Source: DAOPYU01 sp942493245 (GTDB taxonomy: Bacteria > Sumerlaeota > Sumerlaeia > UBA8349). Taken from it: a stretch of 64,000 nt of DNA. The notes beneath the pieces are model-generated. The model was given only the letters and a program-made list of their open reading frames with translations. It ran no database searches and was not told where the DNA came from. Below are positions 26,940-36,675 of the stretch, in pieces. The translations under genes and the position numbers were made by a program. The stretch spans positions 2,790,001 to 2,854,000 of the forward strand of contig OW818685.1 in the NCBI GenBank assembly GCA_942493245.1, written 5' to 3'. Every line of letters begins with the position of its first letter. Position 1 is the stretch's first letter.

Positions 26940-27715
26940 GACGTCAGTTCATCCTCTTCCGCAAAACCAGAGTCCTGTACCACACTGGCCTGGCGTTTCA
27001 AGCGTCCCGGACGATCGCTCTCGATCTGCCCGTCGCGGATAAAAATGATTCGCTCGGCGTTTTCGGCCACTTCCGGGTTGTGGGTCACCAGAATAATGGT
27101 ATTGCCCATGCGGTGCAGCTGCGAGAAGAGTTCCAAGGTCTCCTCGCCCGTCACGGTGTCCAGGTTGCCGGTCGGCTCATCGGCCAGCACCAGACTCGGG
27201 CGGGTGACCAATGCCCGGGCGATGGCCACGCGCTGGCACTGTCCGCCCGACAACTGGTTGGGCCGGTGTTTGACGCGCTGGCCGAGCCCCACAATTTCCA
27301 ACGCCTTGGCGGCGCGCTCCAGACGTTCCTCCTTTGCCACTCCCGCGTAAACCAGCGGCAACTCGACATTCCGCAAACTACTCAGGCGAGAGAGCAGGTT
27401 AAACGTCTGAAACACAAAGCCGATTTCATTGTTACGCGCCCGGGCCAGTTCGTCGTCCGACATGGAACTGACCAGACGGCCATTCAGATGATAATCGCCC
27501 TTCGAGGGGGTGTCGAGACACCCGATCACATTCATCAAGGTGGACTTTCCCGATCCGGAAGGCCCCACAATAGCCACATACTCGTTGCGCCGCACTTCAA
27601 GCGACACCCCCCGCAGGGCATGGACCGATTCCGCCCCCAGTTCATAGGTCCGCCAGATATCATTCAGGTGAATCAGGATATTGTTGTCGGGAACGGTTGA
27701 AGGGGTTGCACCCAC
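26936..27715 (-). CDS. MacB/LolD-type ABC transporter ATP-binding protein
   Basis: 259 residues. Walker A GPSGSGKS (51-58), Q-loop FVFQTFNLL, signature LSGGQCQRVAIARAL, Walker B LVLADEPTGNLD and switch histidine VTHNPE are intact. The ADEPTGNLD form is typical of the MacB/LolD/FtsE clade that powers mechanotransmission rather than classical solute transport. A 30-residue C-terminal extension (PGRLKRQASVVQDSGFAEEDELTS) is variable. It follows the adaptor gene by about 121 bp and overlaps the first permease by four bases. Confidence 0.96.
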   Translation of the reverse strand: MGATPSTVPDNNILIHLNDIWRTYELGAESVHALRGVSLEVRRNEYVAIVGPSGSGKSTLMNVIGCLDTPSKGDYHLNGRLVSSMSDDELARARNNEIGFVFQTFNLLSRLSSLRNVELPLVYAGVAKEERLERAAKALEIVGLGQRVKHRPNQLSGGQCQRVAIARALVTRPSLVLADEPTGNLDTVTGEETLELFSQLHRMGNTIILVTHNPEVAENAERIIFIRDGQIESDRPGRLKRQASVVQDSGFAEEDELTS

Positions 27716-27836
27716 GTGTCAGTCTTCCTTCCTGATGGTCCGGATCGTCTCGGCATCCGGCTAAAATACCTGCTTTTTCTCCCGAATACACGCCCCCCCT
27801 CAACCCGGCATTCCGCCGGTTTCAGAGAAACGATTG

Positions 27837-29390
27837 TCAATCCTCTTTCTTGGCCTTCCCCGCCGGTTCCAATCCCGGAATCCCCTTGTCTTCCTCAACC
27901 AGCGTCCACTCCATCAAGTTCCGCAACGCTTTCAGAGGCCCTGTAATGACCGAGTCGCCTTCTTGAATTCCCTCGAGAATCTCGACCTGCTCTTCGCCCA
28001 TGACGCCCGTCTTCACCGGACGGAAATGCGCCAATCCGTCCTCCCCCATTACAAACACGCCGGACAGTTCCTTTTTCTTCTCTTTCTTCAAGTCACTTCC
28101 CCCGACGGCTCCCTCACCTTGGGTTTTCTGCGCGGCCTGGGCACCGGTGTCTTTCTTTGCAGAAGTCAGCGAAGCCAGAACCCCCTTCTTCTCTTCAACC
28201 GGTTTCGGAGGCGCCACGTACTTGCCTTCCTTGTCGATCTCCACCTCACGCGCCGTCAACGCCTGAATGGGCATTCCCAAGACATTCTCCCGTGTGTCAA
28301 CAATGATTTCGGCCTCGCACGACATTCCCACGCGCAATTTTTCGGGCGGATTGGAGATCGCCACCACGACCTCGAAATCTTTCCCTTCCTGACTGTTGGA
28401 ACCCGTCTGTTTCTGCATGGGGGCCGATCCGATTTCCGTGATAGTCCCTGAGAGCGGGGTATCCTGCAGGGCATCAATATCGATCTTGACCGGTTGCTTG
28501 AGGGCCACGCGCGTGATATCCGTCTCATCCACTTCCAACTTGGCCTCAATGACCGAAAGGTTGGCCAAGGTCATCAGAGTCGCCTGGGGATTGGACTGAA
28601 TACCTGGCACTGCCCGCTCCCCAACTTCTACATTGAGCTGCACAATCACTCCATCCAGCGGTGACGTGATGGTTACTTTCTTGAGTTGATCTCTGGCTCG
28701 ATCCAGACTGGCCTTCGCACTTGCCAGGCTCTGTTCGGCCGCAGTCTTGCTCGCCTTCTGCTGCTCGATGGTCAGTTCGTTCACCTGCAACTGGGCCTCC
28801 CCTTGTCTTATCCGGCTTTTAGCCGATTCCACCCGCCGAACCGAAATGTTGGACTTGGCTTCCTGAATTTCATATTCCTCGCGCGAGGTCGTTTTGTTAT
28901 CGAGGAGTTGCTTCTGGCGTTTCAGGGCCGTTTCATCGCGCAAGCGGGTGATTTCCGCCTCCGCCAGCTCCTGCCGGGCCACCTCGATCTGTTCCTTCTG
29001 ACGCTCGTACTCCACCTGCGCCCCAGCCAGGGAAGCCTCGGCCCGTTTGATGTCTGCCAGCGCCCCATCGTACCGGGCCTGTTCGCCCGACATCTGGGTT
29101 TTGGACTGGAAATCGTCAATACGCAACAACACATCGCCTTTGGCAACCCGCTGCCCCTCTATAACCGGAAGATCTACAATCACACCCGCCACTTCCGTCT
29201 GGATGTCCACCATGTCGTGCGCCTGAATTTCACCCGAGGAGCGCACGATGGCTTTCAGTTTTTCAACACGTTCGGCTTTGGTCACCTTGATAAGGGTTGG
29301 CTTGGGGCGCAGGCTGCGGATATAACCATAGGCCCCGCCACCAACCAGAATCAGCAGAAAGATGAATAGGAAAGGATGCTTGCGAATCAT
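27837..29390 (-). CDS. MacA/HlyD-like periplasmic adaptor (membrane fusion) protein
   Basis: 517 residues. A single N-terminal membrane helix (FLFIFLLILVGGGAYGYI) anchors the protein. A biotinyl-lipoyl half (IVRSSGEIQAHDMVDIQTEVAGVIVDLPVIEGQRVAKGDVLLRID) flanks a long alpha-helical hairpin (about 95-225) rich in Gln/Glu/Lys/Arg. The second lipoyl half (ITSPLDGVIVQLNVEVGERAV) and beta-barrel domains follow. A Lys/Glu-rich insertion near 400-440 (EEKKGVLASLTSAKKDTGAQ) and a charged C-tail are unusual additions. It is first in the exporter operon, with its own promoter about 70 bases upstream, and links the permeases to an outer-membrane channel. Confidence 0.93.
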   Translation of the reverse strand: MIRKHPFLFIFLLILVGGGAYGYIRSLRPKPTLIKVTKAERVEKLKAIVRSSGEIQAHDMVDIQTEVAGVIVDLPVIEGQRVAKGDVLLRIDDFQSKTQMSGEQARYDGALADIKRAEASLAGAQVEYERQKEQIEVARQELAEAEITRLRDETALKRQKQLLDNKTTSREEYEIQEAKSNISVRRVESAKSRIRQGEAQLQVNELTIEQQKASKTAAEQSLASAKASLDRARDQLKKVTITSPLDGVIVQLNVEVGERAVPGIQSNPQATLMTLANLSVIEAKLEVDETDITRVALKQPVKIDIDALQDTPLSGTITEIGSAPMQKQTGSNSQEGKDFEVVVAISNPPEKLRVGMSCEAEIIVDTRENVLGMPIQALTAREVEIDKEGKYVAPPKPVEEKKGVLASLTSAKKDTGAQAAQKTQGEGAVGGSDLKKEKKKELSGVFVMGEDGLAHFRPVKTGVMGEEQVEILEGIQEGDSVITGPLKALRNLMEWTLVEEDKGIPGLEPAGKAKKED

Positions 29391-29921
29391 GCCTGTCTCC
29401 GGCCTCTAAATTGGTTTACCTGAGTCGAGTCTAAACTCTATGTCATGTTGCCACGTGAAAAGTATTGAGCGCTTCACAGAAAGTCAAGTCTCAACATGCA
29501 TAAAAATAACTGCGTAATAATATGCACCCGCGGATCGTTCCCTCAAGGGATGCCCGGCGAGTCCATCAAACGCGATCCCAAACGGTTCTTCCCCGCGTTC
29601 TTTGCCACACATCCCGCTATCCCAAGCAAGCGTTGCACCACCTTGTCAAAGACCGTATAATTCCAGTAGAATCAACGGATTTAGAGTTAATAACACCTCG
29701 TACGACGCCACAAATCCGGTCCACGTCCGCACTTTGAGGCGTACGACACCACGTCTGGCGTCTCACGCCACAGACCCTCCACTTCATATAGACGTTCGGG
29801 ATGCGATAAAGTTGGAAAACTTTTTAAAAAATTTGCATCCGAGAATCTGGGAAAGGAAAGGGGCGCAAGATTTCGATCCAATTGCGACGGCCACAGGATC
29901 CTGACCCGAAGAGGAATAACC
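29391..29921. other. Intergenic region carrying the exporter operon promoter
   Basis: 531 bp between the adaptor start and the response-regulator stop, both on the minus strand. The left third contains the exporter promoter and an AT-rich tract (near 29500-29520). The rest (29520-29920) shows only short unsupported reading frames and no repeat I can recognise. Confidence 0.45.
29459..29487 (-). promoter_or_regulatory. Putative sigma70 promoter of the exporter operon
   Basis: On the minus strand TTGACT (29487-29482) and TACTTT (29464-29459) are exactly 17 bp apart, roughly 70 bases before the adaptor ATG. An AT-rich upstream tract could be an UP element. Confidence 0.5.
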
Positions 29922-30695
29922 TTACTTGAATTCGATCTGAAAAATCCGGTTGATGCGTTGTTTCAAATCCTCCGGGGCAAAGGGCTTGGCCAAATACTCC
30001 GCCACTCCCGCCTGTTTCCCCTGAACCACCATCTGCTGGGTGATTGTCGAACTGGCCACAATGATTTGCAGATCGCACAGTTCCTTCCTGCTCCTCAAGG
30101 CCCGCACCAATTCCAATCCACTCATGTTCGGCATGTTCCAGTCCGTAATAACGAGATCGAACTGTTCGGCTTTAATTTTGTCGAGCGCTTCCTGTCCATT
30201 GGAGGCTTCGGCAACGACTCGCACCCCGATGAGGTTCAGAATTTTGGACATGATCCGGCGCATGGACTGGAAGTCGTCCACCAGAAGGACTCGCAACCGC
30301 TCGAAACACATTATTTCCGAGTAAATCCGCGCAATGTGCTGTCCGAGCGCATCGGCCGAAAAGGGCTTGATGATATAACCGGAAGCCCCCATTTCGAGGG
30401 CCTGATTGACCGTATCCTGGGACTCTTCGGCCGTCATCACCAGAACCGGCAGCCCACGAATTTTTTCATCCGTCTGAATCGCCTTGAGAAAATCCAGACC
30501 GGACATATTGGGCATGTTCCAGTCGGTGATCACAATATCGAACTTCTCGAATCGCAGTTTGGAGAGAGCGGCGTTCCCATCCACGGCTTCCTGAACATCG
30601 TTGAAACCCAACTGGCCCAATGTCGCCCGCACAATTTTGCGCATGCTGGCGATATCATCCACAATCAGGAACTTAAGGTTTGGAATGAAAGACAT
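29922..30695 (-). CDS. Response regulator made of two tandem CheY-like receiver domains
   Basis: 257 residues from the ATG at 30695. Two complete receiver domains (about 6-125 and 133-253) have no output domain. Receiver 1: acidic pair Asp13-Asp14, phospho-acceptor Asp58, Thr88, Lys110. Receiver 2: Asp140-Asp141, phospho-acceptor Asp185, Ser at the Thr/Ser position (VASST) and Lys237. Both contain the identical string VITDWNMPNMSGL, so the pair likely arose by duplication and stayed conserved around the phosphorylation site. Each alone resembles CheY. The protein probably relays or sinks phosphate from a kinase elsewhere, for example in motility or surface behaviour. No histidine kinase or che gene is in the window. 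Confidence 0.93.
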   Translation of the reverse strand: MSFIPNLKFLIVDDIASMRKIVRATLGQLGFNDVQEAVDGNAALSKLRFEKFDIVITDWNMPNMSGLDFLKAIQTDEKIRGLPVLVMTAEESQDTVNQALEMGASGYIIKPFSADALGQHIARIYSEIMCFERLRVLLVDDFQSMRRIMSKILNLIGVRVVAEASNGQEALDKIKAEQFDLVITDWNMPNMSGLELVRALRSRKELCDLQIIVASSTITQQMVVQGKQAGVAEYLAKPFAPEDLKQRINRIFQIEFK

Positions 30696-30739
30696 GATAA
30701 GCGCCTTGCAACAAGAATTCCGACGAAACAACTGACTTG

Positions 30740-30768
30740 AATTTAATGGGCAGAGAGAGGACAGTCAA
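30740..30768 (-). promoter_or_regulatory. Putative sigma70 promoter of the tandem-receiver gene
   Basis: On the minus strand TTGACT (30768-30763) is 17 bp from TAAATT (30745-30740), about 45 bases before the ATG at 30695. The remaining part of the 356-bp divergent gap up to 31052 shows no other feature. Confidence 0.45.
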
Positions 30769-31051
30769 GCAGAGAAAAATAACCTTTGATCTTTCATTCA
30801 AAACAGGAGGCGTCAAACAGGCCCGATTCTTGATAACAGGAAAGGGGGGAACCCCAGACGCCACAGGTGCTGACACTTGCCTGGCCTCTTGACGTTTTGG
30901 GTCTCAGGAAATCGGGAATCGCGCACAACGTGTCAACCTTCTGACGCAGGAACGGCGCCTTGAAACCCGTCGGGAACCCTGTTCGCCCCAGGAACGACTC
31001 CGGCTGTTCAGGCCGGAAAACCCTTGAAAGGCATGCAGAGAGGGTCTTCTC

Positions 31052-33472
31052 ATGCGCTTCTGTCTCCACACCACGACGATTCTCCTCACGCTGGTTCACC
31101 TGATACTGGCCTTTCCGGTCACCGCCGAACGCCCGGGCGATCAGGCCCTCTATCTTGAACCCGATCCCCAGCAACGTACCCTGACCGCCTTCTATGGGGA
31201 TCTGTATTGCGACGGCAAGCCGATGCTCATCACGGTGGACTCGGCCCTCTGGGCGGTTCACATTCTGCACGAGCAGGCACGCGCCCAAGTGGAAACCACC
31301 CTTCTGACACCCCGGCTTCAAACGGTCCTCGAAGCGCTGGAGAAATCCCTGAACGCGTCAGAGGAAGAAACGCCCAGCTGGATCCTGCTCCATTCAGAGC
31401 GGGTTGATCTGCCCCCCTCTCTGACGGAACCCGCCCGCCGCGCCCGGCTCTATGTGCAGACAGCCCAGTTACTTCTGACGGGCGATGCGAACCCGCCCGC
31501 CGCGCTCCAAGGGGAATGGAACCGTATCCAGGCCCATGAAATCTGGGCGTTCTCGGATATCTTCGAGCAAAAATTCGACTATGCCACCCTGGAACCGCGC
31601 GGCCAGTCGCTCCGCACAGAAGCCTTGCGGCGCTATTATCGTACCTCGCGTTACCTCGGGAACCTGATCCTGCGCCTCGATCAAATGTCAGCCCGAAAGA
31701 CCGGCCAGCCCTTCGATCAACCCTTGCTGGAAGGCGGCTGGTTTCGGGGAATCAAGACGATATGGGCCGCCGATTTGAAACGCGAGGAAATGGCCAAACT
31801 CGAAGCGCAGTACCCGGCACAGGGGCTGGTGGAAATGCGCGCGGCGGCTCTGTTGTCGCTGATTCTGGAAAACACCCCTCTCTCACCAGAACAAACCGTG
31901 CTGGATATCTGGAAAGAGATGGACGCCACCGAAACCCGATGGTCGGGGCAAAGTCCGGATCTCGACCCGCCCACGCTTCTGGCCAGTTTGAAAACACGAG
32001 TTCCCAAACCCGGCAATCTGGCCCAGACAATCGAATTCCTGGCCGACGATTACAATACTCTGGCCTGGCTGGCCTGGCTCGAAGCGCGTCTCAAACCACT
32101 CTCCTACCGCCACGATTTCGACCTCGGACGCAGGGGGTTCTCACTCTTGGGCCGCCGTTACCCCACCGACAGCCGGATTCTACGCGCCATGCGCGCCAAC
32201 GAGACATGGCCCGGCCGCAGCAACGTCCCCCAGGAACGGGCGTTCACGAACGCACCGGGGAAAAACGGGGAAACCATCCGAGGGCTGTCGCGAGGGCTCG
32301 ATCTGCTGGCGGCTATGGGAAACGCGCAGGCCTACCTGCTTCTCAAACGCGAGGGAGATCTTCAGTACTTCGGGATGGACCGTCAGAAAAACCTGGCCGA
32401 GGAAGTCTGGAAAAGCAGCCTCCTTAGGGAAAAAGGGTTTTTCCGAAAACTGAGAGAATCGTGGCGTTCCGAAAGCCATCCCCAAGGCTGGCCGCCTGAG
32501 AGCGCCGACTCCATCGAACAGATCCTGACCCTGGCGATCGAACAGACCGCCGGTGCGTTGCGTCCCCGTAAACTTCCGGATTACACCCGACAGACGGATC
32601 ATGAGTTCCTTCGGGCCAACTCGGCTCTGGCTTTCTGGGTCTCGCTTCAAAGAGAGTCGGAACTGGTCGAACCCGTTCAACCTCTTGAAAGACCCTTGGA
32701 TCTCCCCCCCGCCACGAGTCTTGACACTCCCCCCCCCGGAGGGGCCACTTTGCCCTGTTACGTGGACCCCTACCCCACCCTGTACAACCAACTGGCGCGT
32801 GCGGCGGGCAACATGGCGGTGATTTTGGAAAACTCCAATCCTCTCTCGAACCCCTTCGTTCAGAACGCCCGTGCCGTCGAACAACTCCTGAAAACTCTGG
32901 AACGAGTCGCGCTCCAACAGACCCGAAAGTCATCCAGGATCTCGCCTGAGGATCAAAAGACGTTGTGCGAGTGGGGTCTCTCGCTGTCCCGCGCGCTCGA
33001 ACTCCCGCCGGACGAAGCGGCCCGCATCGGCTTCCAACTCGATGCGCCTGTCCCCACGATTGCCACCCTCCACAATCAGGGAGGCGCAACCTTTCAGGCG
33101 GGAGTCGGCCCTCTCTGGTCCCTGACAACCACAGCGCCCTTTGAAAATCAGGACATTCAGGTGACAGGCGCCATTCTGCCCTATTTTGAAGCCAAACGAC
33201 TCCAGACGGAGGCCTATACGGCCGCCCAGTGGCGCGAACTACACCAGAAGAAGGAACCCCTCGCCCCGACCCTGTTGCGGGAATGTACCACCTTCCAACT
33301 GCTCCTGTCCCGGTTTCCCCGATTCTTTGAAGCCTCGTATCAGGCCCAGTTGAATACCCCGGTATCGAGCGTTTCAGGTAAATCCCAAGAACCCGTTGAA
33401 GACACCCCCAGCGTTTCCGACTCCTCCGGTCTTTCAGTCATCCCGGTTCCGCCAGTCTTCGGCCCTTTTTGA
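31052..33472 (+). CDS. DUF3160 family exported protein
   Basis: 806 residues with a signal peptide (TTILLTLVHLILAFPVTA). The family marks are KPMLITVDSALWAVHILHEQ near the N-terminus, RGFSLLGRRYPTDSRILRAM in the centre and LPCYVDPYPTLYNQLARAAGNM towards the C-terminus. These correspond to the TTDS, FRLMGQRF-x-PDS and YVEP segments of DUF3160. The body is mostly alpha-helical, with a short Ser/Pro-rich C-terminal tail. The family is widespread in Gram-negative phyla and uncharacterised; a solenoid-like periplasmic or surface protein is plausible. The ATG at 31052 follows GAGAGGGTC. The gene is separated by 328 bp from the following transporter. Confidence 0.85.
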   Translation: MRFCLHTTTILLTLVHLILAFPVTAERPGDQALYLEPDPQQRTLTAFYGDLYCDGKPMLITVDSALWAVHILHEQARAQVETTLLTPRLQTVLEALEKSLNASEEETPSWILLHSERVDLPPSLTEPARRARLYVQTAQLLLTGDANPPAALQGEWNRIQAHEIWAFSDIFEQKFDYATLEPRGQSLRTEALRRYYRTSRYLGNLILRLDQMSARKTGQPFDQPLLEGGWFRGIKTIWAADLKREEMAKLEAQYPAQGLVEMRAAALLSLILENTPLSPEQTVLDIWKEMDATETRWSGQSPDLDPPTLLASLKTRVPKPGNLAQTIEFLADDYNTLAWLAWLEARLKPLSYRHDFDLGRRGFSLLGRRYPTDSRILRAMRANETWPGRSNVPQERAFTNAPGKNGETIRGLSRGLDLLAAMGNAQAYLLLKREGDLQYFGMDRQKNLAEEVWKSSLLREKGFFRKLRESWRSESHPQGWPPESADSIEQILTLAIEQTAGALRPRKLPDYTRQTDHEFLRANSALAFWVSLQRESELVEPVQPLERPLDLPPATSLDTPPPGGATLPCYVDPYPTLYNQLARAAGNMAVILENSNPLSNPFVQNARAVEQLLKTLERVALQQTRKSSRISPEDQKTLCEWGLSLSRALELPPDEAARIGFQLDAPVPTIATLHNQGGATFQAGVGPLWSLTTTAPFENQDIQVTGAILPYFEAKRLQTEAYTAAQWRELHQKKEPLAPTLLRECTTFQLLLSRFPRFFEASYQAQLNTPVSSVSGKSQEPVEDTPSVSDSSGLSVIPVPPVFGPF

Positions 33473-33800
33473 GAATATTCACAGAATACTGCAAAATATA
33501 AGGTTACAGAATGCGATCAAAAATTTGCATTTAACCATCTCCCCTAACACAAGCGCCATCAGTATTCGGAGGGAATCTGCCCCGGCGATGTGAAACCAGG
33601 TTGTGCCACACGCCCCCTTTTCGCCCCCCCCAACCGCGATTTCTTCCTTGTTTCTCGCGTTATTCTTGTTATTCTGGAACTTGGTTGCCCGGCTCAGTCT
33701 ACACGCCGGGTGGACAGGCAATACAAGACGCGACCGTTTCGGCGCTGTATTCGGCCTGTCCCCAAGACTCTGAACATGGCGAAAGATCTGTCCCGGAAAC
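33473..33800. other. Intergenic stretch with no feature seen
   Basis: 328 bp between the DUF3160 gene and the EamA transporter gene. The first 80 bases are AT-rich (near 33480-33530). No hairpin terminator, RNA gene or repeat was recognised. Confidence 0.4.
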
Positions 33801-34763
33801 ATGACTCTTTATGAAGGCAATTTCCTGGCGTTGGGGGCGGCTCTTTGCTGGACGGCCAGTACGCTCTTCTTCTCGGAAGCGGGGCGGCGCATTGGATCCC
33901 TGCCGGTCAACGTAATCCGGTTGGCTCTGGCGCTGGTTTTTCTTACGATTTATGGTCGGGTGGCGCGTGGACTCTGGCTGCCAACCGATTTTTCCTCCGA
34001 CAACTGGCTCTGGCTTTCCCTCTCCGGTTTCGTGGGATTTTTTCTCGGCGATCTGTTCCTGTTTCGCGCCATGGTGGTGATCGGTCCGCGCCTCTCGTCT
34101 CTTCTGATGGCGCTGGCGCCTCCCATTGCCGCCCTCACCAGTTGGCTCTGGATGAATGAGACTCTGGGAATCCGGGAAATTCTGGGAATGGCCATCACCA
34201 TCCTTGGGGTGGGCTGGGTGGTTCTGGAGCGTCCAGTCAACTCGAACGGGCAGACGACGCGGATTTCTCCGACCGGGGCGCTTCTGGCGATCCTCGGGGC
34301 GGCGGGCCAGGGGGTCGGATTGGTCATGTCGAAACTGGGGATGCAGGGCTGTGCCCAGGGACTCGACACGGCGATGGCCTCGACTCAAATCCGGGCCATC
34401 ACCGGCCTGTCGGCTTTCCTGCTTCTGAGTTTTGCCATGCGGCGGTTCAGAAAACTGCTCCAAGCCACTCGCAATCTGCCCGCAATGGGTTTCACAACCG
34501 GCGGCGCGATCGCCGGTCCGTTTCTCGGAGTCGCCTTCCTGATGCGGGCTATCCAACTCATCCCGGCGGGCGTGGCGCAGACGATTACGGCCACGGTTCC
34601 CGTTTTGATTCTGCCCCTGTTGATCCTGATCTATAAGGAGCGGATCACCTGGCGCGCCACCCTGGGAGCCGTGGTCGCCGTATTCGGAGTCTCCCTGTTG
34701 TTTCTGCCCCCCTCACTCCTATATAATTGTCTTGTTGAGTTCTGGCCCCTTAATTCCGAATGA
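33801..34763 (+). CDS. EamA/DMT-superfamily transporter
   Basis: 320 residues with ten predicted membrane helices in two EamA repeats of about 140 residues. Repeat 1 spans LALGAALCWTASTLFFSEA to ILGVGWVVLE. Repeat 2 spans GALLAILGAAGQGVGLVMSK to LGAVVAVFGVSLLFLPPS. The loops LMALAPPIAALTSWLWMNETLGIREILGM and ITATVPVLILPLLILIYKERITWRATLGA are the typical end-of-repeat motifs. Substrate unknown (family members move metabolites or drugs). It precedes dacB by 26 bp and is probably cotranscribed with it. Confidence 0.93.
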   Translation: MTLYEGNFLALGAALCWTASTLFFSEAGRRIGSLPVNVIRLALALVFLTIYGRVARGLWLPTDFSSDNWLWLSLSGFVGFFLGDLFLFRAMVVIGPRLSSLLMALAPPIAALTSWLWMNETLGIREILGMAITILGVGWVVLERPVNSNGQTTRISPTGALLAILGAAGQGVGLVMSKLGMQGCAQGLDTAMASTQIRAITGLSAFLLLSFAMRRFRKLLQATRNLPAMGFTTGGAIAGPFLGVAFLMRAIQLIPAGVAQTITATVPVLILPLLILIYKERITWRATLGAVVAVFGVSLLFLPPSLLYNCLVEFWPLNSE

Positions 34764-34789
34764 TACACCCCTCAGAAAGGAATAACTCG

Positions 34790-36526
34790 ATGCCCTTCCC
34801 CCGCTCTTCACTCGCCCTCCTCCTGATCCTGTTGCTGAGTCTGACCGGCTGGCCTGTCCAAGGCGCCAATACCAGTAGTAAAAAATCGAAAGCAACTCCC
34901 GCAAAAAGCGCAACCGCCGCCAAAGCCTCCAAAACCGGCAAAACGGCAAAAACGGCGAAAGCCCGAACCACACCCGCCCGCAAACAAACACCGGTTCCGA
35001 CTCCCGTTCCCGCTCCTCCTGTCCCCCCGACAGACACCGCTTCCACTTCCGGTTCGGCCACTGTGACCTACCCGAGCCAGAATTCCGAAGCGATTCAGGC
35101 TTTGCGGACCGACATAGATGTGCTTCTGGCCTCGTCGGTTCTGGCCAGTGCCCACGTGGGCCTGATCGCCGAATCGCTCAATACCGGCGTCGTCCTCTAC
35201 GAACAGAACGCCGACAAGACCTTTCTGCCCGCTTCCAATCTGAAACTCTTCACCACGGCGGCGGCGCTGGACCGTCTGGGGCCGGACTTCCGTTATGAAA
35301 CCCGCCTGTTGTCCACCGATCCCAACCTAACCGATGGAACAATTGACGGATTTCTATATGTCAAAGGCTCGGGAGACCCCTCGTTTGCTCCGCGCTTTCA
35401 CGGAGGCAACACGCTGGCGCCTTTCGAGGCCTGGGCCAAGCGGCTCAAGGAACTGGGAGTCACCCGGATCACCGAGGGTGTCATTGGCGACGACAGCGCA
35501 TTCGACGAAGAGGGACTCGCCCCGGGTTGGTCGTGGAATTATCTGGACACCTGGTACGCAGCCGAAACCAGTGGGTTGTCCCTGAACGACAACTGCTACG
35601 ACGTGCGACTCGCACCGGGTGAACAGGTCGGCACCCCGATCCGCTTCTCGGTCCAACCCTCTCAAGCCTACGGACAGTGGAATATCACAGCCACCACCTC
35701 GAACCGCTCGGGATCCAGGGGTTACGCGGACAGTTTGATCCGGGTCCAACAGACTCCCGGAGGCGAAGCCGTCGAGATCGCCGGAACCATGCCCCTAAAC
35801 TCTTACCCCTGTGAGAAGACTCTGCCGGTCAAGAATCCCACCCGATTTTTCCTTTCGGAACTGCACCGGGTTCTGGGGGCTGCCGGCATCCAGGTGGGCA
35901 ACAACCTGGAGGCCATCCGATCGGTCAAGAATCGCTCGCAGTACAATCCCGCGGCCATGACCGAGCTGTCGGTCTATACGTCCCCGGCACTCAGCGAAAT
36001 AATCACGGTCACCAATAAGAAAAGTATCAATCTCTACGCCGAACAGATCTTCAAGACCCTGGGAAGACGGGGAGAAGTGCCGGGAAGTTTCACGAACGGA
36101 TTCGCGGTTGTCCAACAGTTCCTCAGCAAAAACGGCGTGGCGACTCCCGGTTTCTATATGGCCGACGGCTCCGGCCTCTCCTCACACGACATGGTACGTC
36201 CGCGTCACATGCTGGGTTTGCTCAAAGTCATGCACAAACATCCGACCCGAGACATCTTTTATGCGTCTTTACCGGTGGCTGGCCAGGACGGCACCCTGCA
36301 GGGACGGCTCGGCGAGGCACCCGCGGCGGGCAAGGTCCACGCCAAGACCGGCTTCATCCGTCAGGCCATGTGTCTGTCGGGATACATCGAAAACCGCGCC
36401 GGCGAGACCTTCGCCTTCACCATCATGGTCAGTCTGACCCCGGAGAAAGCGGAACGCGTCATCCCGGTCATAGACAAGATTGTGCTGCGCCTGGCTCAAT
36501 TCCCGCTGGACAAGACCGCTCCGTGA
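34790..36526 (+). CDS. dacB: D-alanyl-D-alanine carboxypeptidase/endopeptidase, PBP4 type (peptidase S13)
   Basis: 578 residues from the ATG at 34790, preceded by AAAGGAAT. Signal peptide (LALLLILLLSLTGWPVQG), then a Lys/Thr/Ala/Pro-rich low-complexity segment of about 75 residues that probably spans or binds the cell wall. The penicillin-binding core has all three motifs: SxxK as Ser149-Asn-Leu-Lys152, SxN as Ser412-Ile-Asn414, and Lys519-Thr-Gly521. The GSGDPSF segment and large inserted domain are as in DacB/PBP4. It trims or cleaves peptidoglycan cross-links in the periplasm. The EamA gene is 26 bp upstream. Confidence 0.95.
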   Translation: MPFPRSSLALLLILLLSLTGWPVQGANTSSKKSKATPAKSATAAKASKTGKTAKTAKARTTPARKQTPVPTPVPAPPVPPTDTASTSGSATVTYPSQNSEAIQALRTDIDVLLASSVLASAHVGLIAESLNTGVVLYEQNADKTFLPASNLKLFTTAAALDRLGPDFRYETRLLSTDPNLTDGTIDGFLYVKGSGDPSFAPRFHGGNTLAPFEAWAKRLKELGVTRITEGVIGDDSAFDEEGLAPGWSWNYLDTWYAAETSGLSLNDNCYDVRLAPGEQVGTPIRFSVQPSQAYGQWNITATTSNRSGSRGYADSLIRVQQTPGGEAVEIAGTMPLNSYPCEKTLPVKNPTRFFLSELHRVLGAAGIQVGNNLEAIRSVKNRSQYNPAAMTELSVYTSPALSEIITVTNKKSINLYAEQIFKTLGRRGEVPGSFTNGFAVVQQFLSKNGVATPGFYMADGSGLSSHDMVRPRHMLGLLKVMHKHPTRDIFYASLPVAGQDGTLQGRLGEAPAAGKVHAKTGFIRQAMCLSGYIENRAGETFAFTIMVSLTPEKAERVIPVIDKIVLRLAQFPLDKTAP

Positions 36527-36675
36527 GGCAACCGGTCCCCAGTTGAAACCGGCGGGGTTCAACCTGTTCCATTCGAAATCGCTATATTTGAGTTGTTTTC
36601 CGAATCGGGTTAGTCATAGGATGGTTGTGGGATAAGCATCCTGGGTCTCGTTCGGCCCATGTGGAGGGTTCCCTG

